DNA from: Oscillospiraceae bacterium
Lineage (GTDB): Bacteria > Bacillota > Clostridia > Oscillospirales > Ruminococcaceae
NCBI GenBank assembly: GCA_019420135.1
Contig: JAHZHS010000041.1
Span: 1 to 14,887, forward strand
Reading direction: 5' to 3'
Length of the DNA stretch: 14,887 nt
Shown here: positions 14,517-14,887 of the stretch, piece by piece
How the letters are laid out: every line of letters begins with the position of its first letter
How positions within the stretch are numbered: the first letter of the stretch is position 1
Made by a program: the position numbers and the translations under genes
Notes under the pieces: generated by a model
What the model saw: only the letters and a program-made list of their open reading frames with translations
Told to the model about the DNA's origin: nothing
The model's database searches: none

Positions 14517-14887
14517 TTATTTCATGGTGACGAGATCGTAGTCACGGGTACCGATGCCGATCTTCTCGGCATGCTCCAGGCAGGTCTTGTACTCGGACTC
14601 GGGAGTGCAGTTCTCGAAGTGGTCGTGGTGGTCGCAGAAATCCGGCTTGGCCATCTGCTCGGTCAGCTGAGAACCGGGCAGGGGCTGCTGCTTGAGGCAG
14701 GCATCCACGCAGGCCTGGTCGAGGGCCAGGGGGTCAAAGGAGGCGAACATGCCGATATCCGGCAGGATGGGCACGTCGTTCTCAGCGTGGCAGTCGCAGT
14801 TGGGGGAGATGTCCTGCACCAGCGACACATGGAAGCTGGGACGGCCGTCCACCACCGCCTTGGCGTACTCGGCCATACGGCAGTTCA
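14517..14887 (-). CDS. DUF362 domain protein (C-terminal part)
   Basis: These are the last 122 codons of a DUF362 family protein; its start lies beyond the right edge. The visible part reads NCRMAEYAKAVVDGRPSFHV, then DISPNCDCHAENDVPI and LPDIGMFASFDPLALDQACV, which is the characteristic C-terminal half of the family, and it ends with the usual tail HAEKIGIGTRDYDLV. The Cys pair CDCH and further Cys and His residues fit the Fe-S-linked annotation that full-length members often carry, since many have a ferredoxin-type insert further upstream that is not visible here. The biochemical role of the family is not established. The gene converges with the GT-C-like gene across a shared terminator. 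Confidence 0.85.
   Translation of the reverse strand, partial: NCRMAEYAKAVVDGRPSFHVSLVQDISPNCDCHAENDVPILPDIGMFASFDPLALDQACVDACLKQQPLPGSQLTEQMAKPDFCDHHDHFENCTPESEYKTCLEHAEKIGIGTRDYDLVTMK

Overview
The window looks like chromosomal DNA from a GC-rich member of the Firmicutes/Clostridia, most likely the Faecalibacterium–Gemmiger–Subdoligranulum side of the Oscillospiraceae/Ruminococcaceae. This rests on strong GGAGG-type ribosome binding sites, a Gram-positive style lipoprotein signal on the binding protein, TTG and GTG starts with good Shine-Dalgarno sequences, and the protein set. It is an inference, because no rRNA or other marker gene is present. I see no mobile element, CRISPR array, tRNA or rRNA.

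Layout. (1) 1-355 (-): the N-terminal part of a UgpC/MsmX-type sugar ABC transporter ATPase, cut by the window edge. (2) 476-1273 (+): a divergently transcribed AraC-family regulator, followed by a polypyrimidine tract and a composite terminator. (3) 1494-9358 (-): a complete oligopeptide/dipeptide ABC transporter in the order oppA, oppB, oppC, oppD, oppF, then a small membrane protein coupled to oppF. (4) 9645-11914 (-): an M3-family oligoendopeptidase (PepF-like) and an overlapping small membrane protein. (5) 12291-14411 (+): a large polytopic membrane protein with GT-C-like features. (6) 14517-14887 (-): the C-terminal part of a DUF362 protein, convergent with (5) across a strong two-way terminator.

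How the genes work together. The peptidase pair and the transporter lie on the same strand over about 10.4 kb. They form a plausible peptide-use locus: OppA captures extracellular peptides, OppB/OppC form the channel, OppD/OppF drive transport, and the M3 peptidase trims the imported peptides in the cytoplasm. oppA has its own promoter with both consensus hexamers and a 17-nt spacer, and a hairpin-rich leader. It is followed by an intrinsic terminator and then a run of inverted repeats before oppB. This is a layout expected to give much more binding protein than permease.

The most unusual points are a threefold-repeated domain of roughly 210 residues inserted in the external loop between TM1 and TM2 of OppC, a second extra segment inside OppA, the inverted-repeat array between oppA and oppB, and a 34-codon leader ORF upstream of the peptidase whose ribosome binding site sits in a hairpin loop. 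No complete novel system of the defence or mobile type could be recognised.
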